Shown here piece by piece: positions 59,378-64,000 of a stretch of DNA of 64,000 nucleotides (its first letter is position 1; every line of letters begins with the position of its first letter). The translations under genes and the position numbers were made by a program. The DNA comes from Lachancea thermotolerans CBS 6340 (taxonomy: Eukaryota > Ascomycota > Saccharomycetes > Saccharomycetales > Saccharomycetaceae): positions 372,001 to 436,000 of the forward strand of contig NC_013077.1 in assembly GCF_000142805.1 (NCBI RefSeq), written 5' to 3'. A model generated the notes under the pieces. That model was not told where the DNA came from. It saw nothing but the letters and a program-made list of their open reading frames with translations, and did not search any database.

Positions 59378-61600
59378 CTAGTTCAAGACGTTATCTAGTC
59401 TCTTTTCTTCCTTCAGTTTCTTGAGCTGCTGTAGCACGGTTTCGAATGCAATGGTGGCGTTCTTACCTTGCTGTTCTATCACATCTCTGTTTCTGATGTT
59501 GACGGATTTCTCAGTCATTTCCTGCTCGCCAACAATGAAGATGAAGTTGTATTTCAACATTTGACCGTTTCTGACCTTCTTTTGCAAGGTGTTACCAGTC
59601 AAGTCGACATCTGCGTAGAAGTCCTGTTCACAGAGTTTGTCACGCACTTCCTGAGCGTATTCTTGGTATTTCACACCAACAGGGACCACCAACACTTGAC
59701 GTGGAGACAACCAGAATGGCCACTTGCCAGCAAAGTGTTCGGTCAAAATAGCAGTCATTCTTTCAACAGAACCCAGGATGGCACGGTGAATCATCACAGG
59801 TCTCTCGTAGTTTTCATTCTCTTGGTTGTCCTTGGACTTGAACTCCAGCTCGAATCTGTTTGGCAATTGGAAGTCAAGCTGAATGGTGGCACACTGATGC
59901 CATCTTCTTAGCGCATCAGAGATCTTGATGTCGATCTTAGGGCCGTAGAAGGCACCATCGCCTGGGTTCAGCTCCCAGTTGCCACCCCACTTCCTCAAAG
60001 CAGATTCCAGCTTAGCCTCGGCGTTGTTCCAAGTCTCAATCTCACCGACGAACTTCTCTGGACGTGTTGAGAGTTCCATCTTGAACTCAAAGCCGAACAC
60101 TCCATACACGTATTGCAGGAAGCTGAAGCAGTTTTCGATTTCCTGCTCAATCTGGTTCTGAGCGCAGAAAATGTGAGCATCGTCCTGTTGGAATCTTCTA
60201 ACACGAGTCAAACCGGTGAGTGCACCGGAAAACTCGTTTCTGTGGATGACACCAAAGTCGGCAACCCTCCATGGCAGCTCCTTGTAGGAACGCTCTCTGG
60301 ACTTGAACAAGATACAGTGGCCGGGGCAGTTCATTGGCTTTAAACCGAAAGTCTCCTTCTCAACTTCGAAGGTGAACATGTTTTCTTTGTAGTTGCCCCA
60401 GTGACCAGAAGTTTCCCACAGCTTGGAGTTATACATGTTTGGAGTGATAACCTCATCGAAGCCTCTCTTACGGTACTCGGCCCTCATCAGGTCGACCAGG
60501 TTGTTGTAGATTCTGGTACCGTGAGGGAGCCAGAAGCAGGACCCTGGAGACATCTCATTGAAGTAGAAAAGCTCTTGCTCCCTACCAATCTTTCTGTGGT
60601 CTCTCATGGATGCTTCGGCCAAAAACTTTAGGTGCGCGTCCATCAACTTCTTGTCTGGGAAAGAGATACCGTAGATTCTCTGCAAAGAGTCGTTGTTAGA
60701 GTCTCCCAAAAAGTAGCAGGAAGAGTTTTTCAGAAGCTTGAAGGCCTTGATGCGGCCTGTGTGAGGGATGTGTGGGCCCACACACAAGTCGATCAGCTTA
60801 CCGCAACGGTAGACCGTGGTAGAACCTCCATCTGGAACCTTAGTTGACACCAAATAGGTCTTGAACTTGGAGTAGTGGAACATTTTGAGCAGGTCTTCCT
60901 TGGACATGACCAGTCTCTCAAACTTTTGCTTCTCCTTGATGACATTCTTGGAGACACTCTCCAAGGCGGGGAAGTCGTTCTGAGACACAGTTCTCTCTGG
61001 TGCGTCAGCAGGCGCGTTAGGAGCGTTCTTGACAGCAAACTCATAGAAAAACCCGTCTTCGGTTGGAGGACCCAGGCAGATATGGGCGCCTAGGTTACAC
61101 TCGCAGGCCTCACCGAGCACGTGTGCAGAAGAGTGCCAGAAAACCCTCTTACCCTCGTCGGAGTCAAAGTCGAAAAACTCGAGCTTGACCTCATCGCCCT
61201 CCTTACCCTCCAAGGGTCTTTCAAGATCCCACAGCTGACCGTTGGCCTTGGAAATGCACTGTTTGTCGGGGAACGACTTAGCGATCTGCTTGGCAATGTC
61301 CATAGGAGTGGTCTCCCACGCAGTGGCCTCTTTCTCGGAACCGTCCTTCAACACGACTTTGATAGGGACACGTGGCATCTGCTCGACCTTCTCTTGGTAC
61401 TCCTTCAACAATTTGTCGAAGAGCTGGTTTCTCTCATCGATGAAATCTGGCTCAGGGTCTAGATAAAGCGAGCTCTGCTTCGAGTCTTGCTTATTCTTCG
61501 ACTTTCCGTTGCCCTTCTCTGAACTTTTGTTGTCTTTGTTGTCGAGGACAAGGTCTTTGACCTTTTCCTCAACCCTGTTGACGGCCTCTTTGACACTCAT
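59378..61600 (-). CDS. THS1: Cytosolic threonyl-tRNA synthetase
   Basis: A 740-residue class II synthetase (S. cerevisiae 734). After a Lys-rich extension it has a TGS domain (about 75-150, [15 protein letters not shown]), the editing domain with the zinc-like [10 protein letters not shown] motif, and the catalytic core: motif 1 around [32 protein letters not shown], motif 2 [13 protein letters not shown] and motif 3 [11 protein letters not shown]. The anticodon-binding domain ends the protein ([20 protein letters not shown]). It charges tRNA-Thr. Strong codon bias suggests high expression. It is convergent with RCI37. Confidence 0.97.
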   Translation of the reverse strand: MSVKEAVNRVEEKVKDLVLDNKDNKSSEKGNGKSKNKQDSKQSSLYLDPEPDFIDERNQLFDKLLKEYQEKVEQMPRVPIKVVLKDGSEKEATAWETTPMDIAKQIAKSFPDKQCISKANGQLWDLERPLEGKEGDEVKLEFFDFDSDEGKRVFWHSSAHVLGEACECNLGAHICLGPPTEDGFFYEFAVKNAPNAPADAPERTVSQNDFPALESVSKNVIKEKQKFERLVMSKEDLLKMFHYSKFKTYLVSTKVPDGGSTTVYRCGKLIDLCVGPHIPHTGRIKAFKLLKNSSCYFLGDSNNDSLQRIYGISFPDKKLMDAHLKFLAEASMRDHRKIGREQELFYFNEMSPGSCFWLPHGTRIYNNLVDLMRAEYRKRGFDEVITPNMYNSKLWETSGHWGNYKENMFTFEVEKETFGLKPMNCPGHCILFKSRERSYKELPWRVADFGVIHRNEFSGALTGLTRVRRFQQDDAHIFCAQNQIEQEIENCFSFLQYVYGVFGFEFKMELSTRPEKFVGEIETWNNAEAKLESALRKWGGNWELNPGDGAFYGPKIDIKISDALRRWHQCATIQLDFQLPNRFELEFKSKDNQENENYERPVMIHRAILGSVERMTAILTEHFAGKWPFWLSPRQVLVVPVGVKYQEYAQEVRDKLCEQDFYADVDLTGNTLQKKVRNGQMLKYNFIFIVGEQEMTEKSVNIRNRDVIEQQGKNATIAFETVLQQLKKLKEEKRLDNVLN

Positions 61601-62057
61601 CGTGGATAGTTGCGGTCGAATTGGTTACGCTGTATTCTTGAAATGAGTCTTAAGTATATTTGAACAGTGAGATAGATTGATTGATATTCTGAAAAATTTT
61701 ATCGCTCACTCTAGACGTGAATACTGAGGCTAACTAAAGAGCCTGACCAGACTCAGCGATGTATCGGACACCGTCAATGAAATCCAATGCTCTCACGGGT
61801 GGATTTGACGTTACTAGTGTCCAGCGCTGCACTCCCGAGCATGGATAGTTCCCTTCTGGAATATAATTCCGTGCGTGGTGATCGATTGTACTAGCTTGCT
61901 TTATTTGGCAAAGCGCCACCACTTCGCTGAGAACCAATTGTGTATTCTGGGGAGTTTTGTATGATCACTTGGAGCCGGGAGTAGCCCATGACATTTTCTT
62001 GCGTTGCTTCACCAGGCTCTATACCATTTTTATGATCTTGTATTATTTCAACCCTCC
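61601..62057. other. THS1-AIR1 divergent intergenic region
   Basis: A 457-bp shared promoter region. I found no strong motif, tRNA or repeat; a small minus-strand frame (61734-61937) looks like chance. Confidence 0.4.
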
Positions 62058-63248
62058 ATGAGCTTGAAAAATCCTAGCTCATCGCAGACCCACGACAACA
62101 ACAGAAACGCATACCAGGAGAACCGCATGGCGTCTTTGCTGTCAGAATATGAGTCTCATGACACTCTCTCGTTTGTGAAAAGTACGACGCCGACTCCGGG
62201 GGCCAGCGAGGGAATCCTCGCGCCGTCGATCGACGAAGTGGACTCCAACCCGGAAGACCTGCGATACCTGCGCGGAAAAGGCCGTTATTTCGGTGTCGAC
62301 GACCCTTCAGACCCTAGTCTCGATGCAGAGCCGAAGTGCAATAACTGCTCGCAGCGTGGCCACCTTAAGCGCAACTGCCCACATGTGATCTGCGCGTACT
62401 GCGGTATCATGGATGACCATTACACGCAGCAGTGTCCGAAGGCCATTAAGTGCGCCAATTGTGGGGAGGAGGGCCACTACCGGAGTCAGTGCCCGCGTCA
62501 AGCTAGACGCATCTACTGTACAGAGTGCAATAGCAAGAACCACGCTCGAGAGCGGTGCCCAAGCATCTGGAGGAGCTATTACCTGCGTGAGAGGACCTTT
62601 CATCGCACACTGCATATAGAGCGCGTGTTCTGTTACAACTGCGGCCATCAGGGCCACTTTGGAGATGATTGTAGCATGCGCCGGTCCTCCAAGGTGCCTA
62701 ACGAGGACGGAAGCGCCTTTTCTGGCGAAAATTTACCACAGGAGTTGAAAGCTGAGTACTCGCGCAACCTGAAGGAAAGTCGGCTGCGATTCACCCAAGA
62801 GTTCACCTTCGATCGCCGTCAGCGACTCGCAGCGCCGTTGGGCGAAGGACTAGTAGGGAAACGCGAGGACACTGCCAGCTCGCGCCGGAACTCCGAGCGA
62901 AAAAAACGAAACAAGCCTGACTTTGGGGCGCGTCCTTCTCAAGGATTTCCGAAGCCCGCTAGGAATGTCTCTGAGCCGTTCAAGCGGAATCCGCCCGGTC
63001 GCCGTCCACAGAAATCTTTCCGGGCCTCATCGCAGGGAAACCGCGGTGGGCGCGGATCTTCACCAGGGGCTTCAAACTCGTCGTGGGGAGACTTTGAGCC
63101 ACTAAGAGGCTCGCGGGCGCATAATAAGCCCTCGCAACGCTCCTCTAAATTCTCGCAACGCTCCAACAAGTCCTCACAGCGGTCGGCCAAACCTTCTTCG
63201 CCGCGGAACGCGTTTCCTTTCAAGAAGCGGAAGAAAGGCCCGGGGTGA
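62058..63248 (+). CDS. AIR1: Air1/Air2 zinc-knuckle subunit of the TRAMP complex
   Basis: A 396-residue protein from the first ATG (62058); the frame is open upstream only from a TTG. Five CCHC zinc knuckles lie at about 94-107 (CNNCSQRGHLKRNC), 112-126, 132-145 (CANCGEEGHYRSQC), 154-167 and 192-205 (CYNCGHQGHFGDDC). The linker between knuckles four and five has the IWRSY motif at 170-174, the conserved IWRxY that contacts Trf4. The C-terminus is Arg/Ser-rich with three SQRS-based tandem repeats. TRAMP adds poly(A) tails to nuclear RNA for exosome decay. One copy replaces the S. cerevisiae AIR1/AIR2 pair. Confidence 0.95.
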   Translation: MSLKNPSSSQTHDNNRNAYQENRMASLLSEYESHDTLSFVKSTTPTPGASEGILAPSIDEVDSNPEDLRYLRGKGRYFGVDDPSDPSLDAEPKCNNCSQRGHLKRNCPHVICAYCGIMDDHYTQQCPKAIKCANCGEEGHYRSQCPRQARRIYCTECNSKNHARERCPSIWRSYYLRERTFHRTLHIERVFCYNCGHQGHFGDDCSMRRSSKVPNEDGSAFSGENLPQELKAEYSRNLKESRLRFTQEFTFDRRQRLAAPLGEGLVGKREDTASSRRNSERKKRNKPDFGARPSQGFPKPARNVSEPFKRNPPGRRPQKSFRASSQGNRGGRGSSPGASNSSWGDFEPLRGSRAHNKPSQRSSKFSQRSNKSSQRSAKPSSPRNAFPFKKRKKGPG

Positions 63249-63816
63249 TGGACCCTTGCGGTCTACTGCGCTGCACTGCAGGTGGTCCCGAAGATATAGC
63301 CAACAACGCGTAGAGGCGCAATCGCGCACCTCGACTAACGGTCCGCAAATTGTTGTTTGTTTAATCAGTCAAGTTTTGCCTGAGACAGAACCAACACTAT
63401 CGCTGCCGTCGGTTCAATAACAACAGTATTAGTTCCGTTAACTTTCAGTCTAAGAACCGTAGAATCTCAAGCAGAAGTCCATTATCCTCATCGGGTACTT
63501 ACGAGACTCAGGAGGCTACTCGAGCAAGCGCACTCCAGGAAGCAATGCTGCGAAACCAGCCAGTTAGATACATCGATCGAGCAATCCACGAGCAATCCAC
63601 GAGCAACCTTCAGCGCTAGGAAGCTGCTACCTAAATGACTATAGGACCATAGAGACTTTGTTAGTTGGTGAATAGATGAGCTGTTGTGAATTAGTGATGT
63701 ACTCATGAAGGTACTCATTTTTCACATATTGGAAGCGATGAGTTTCTATCTGTGATAACAGCTAAGGAGGGACCACAACGGTTTTCGGATCAAGAACAGC
63801 TGCGCTAGACATCAAT
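63249..63816. other. AIR1-SNA4 intergenic region
   Basis: A 568-bp gap. It has an 11-bp direct repeat (GAGCAATCCAC, about 2.6 copies at 63579-63607) and a GCGATGAG PAC-like 8-mer at 63735-63742, probably fortuitous before a membrane-protein gene. No RNA gene is seen. Confidence 0.4.
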
Positions 63817-64000
63817 ATGTGCTTTTACTGTCACTGTTTTACAGTTTCTGATCTCATCCTCTACATAGTAGGATTCTTTATTCCACCAGTTGCAGTGTTG
63901 TTGAGAAGTGGGTGCTGCTCATCAGACCTTCTTCTCAACATCCTGCTGACTATGCTTGGAGTGGTACCAGGTATGCTCCATGCATTTTACTACATTACCA
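63817..64000 (+). CDS. SNA4: Sna4-like Pmp3-family membrane protein, cut by window edge
   Basis: Sixty-one codons from an ATG to the window edge, with no stop. The sequence begins MCFYCHCFTVSDLILYIVGF and continues PPVAVLLRSG, SSDLLLNILLTMLGVVPGML and HAFYYIT, matching S. cerevisiae Sna4 (YDL123W) almost residue for residue. It has the two hydrophobic helices of the Pmp3/UPF0057 family with a Cys-rich start that may be palmitoylated. Sna4 is a vacuolar and vacuolar-lumen-sorted membrane protein. YDL123W is not next to AIR1 in S. cerevisiae, but the AIR1 duplicate AIR2 (YDL175C) is on the same chromosome arm. Confidence 0.9.
   Translation, partial: MCFYCHCFTVSDLILYIVGFFIPPVAVLLRSGCCSSDLLLNILLTMLGVVPGMLHAFYYIT

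Overview
This window is nuclear DNA of a budding yeast of the family Saccharomycetaceae, most likely a genus that did not undergo the whole-genome duplication; a Lachancea-like species is my best guess. Evidence: compact genes, mostly without introns; introns with GTATGT-type donors and TACTAAC branch sites; Rap1, MCB, PACE, PAC/RRPE and Gcn4 promoter motifs; and a gene order that interleaves two Saccharomyces cerevisiae regions, YER064-YER083 (chromosome V) and YIL061-YIL079 (chromosome IX), in order and with consistent orientation. Duplicate pairs of S. cerevisiae (RNR1/RNR3, SER3/SER33, RPS24A/B, AIR1/AIR2, VHR1/VHR2) appear here once each. Gene names come from my recognition of the protein families and S. 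cerevisiae relatives, not from a database search.

Layout. 1-16 kb: a Vhr-type transcription factor cut by the left edge, ICL1 (glyoxylate cycle), tRNA-Ser(UGA), RGI1, MOT2/NOT4, SNP1 (U1 snRNP), the arginine polyprotein gene ARG5,6, ARC15, YRB2, EFM4 and FIS1. 16-31 kb: RNR1 behind four MCB boxes, a YIL067C-like LCCL membrane protein, SEC6, TDA2, VTC1, ALD5, RPS24 (one-codon first exon) and YOS1 (three exons). 31-49 kb: PTP3, MAM33, MRX1, PCI8, ICP55, HOP1 (with a 55-nt intron), a YER079W-like gene, AIM9 and SER3. 49-64 kb: RPN2, UTP7, a mitochondrial-type dihydroorotate dehydrogenase (URA9) that S. cerevisiae lacks, GET2, SEC28, RCI37, THS1, AIR1 and an SNA4-like gene cut by the right edge.

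The genes are mostly conserved housekeeping genes and do not form one pathway. Several promoters carry the expected module: Rap1 for RPS24, PACE for RPN2, PAC plus RRPE for UTP7, MCB for RNR1, Gcn4 for ARG5,6, a Pho4-type E-box for VTC1, STREs for RGI1 and a URS1-like site for HOP1.

I see no transposon, virus-like element, CRISPR array, centromere or secondary-metabolite cluster, and no clear novel system. The most useful observations are the HOP1 intron, the absence of SPO22/ZIP4 from its expected place beside HOP1, retention of URA9, upstream ORFs before AIM9 and the YIL067C-like gene, and a GC-rich repeat and hairpin block in the RPS24 promoter.
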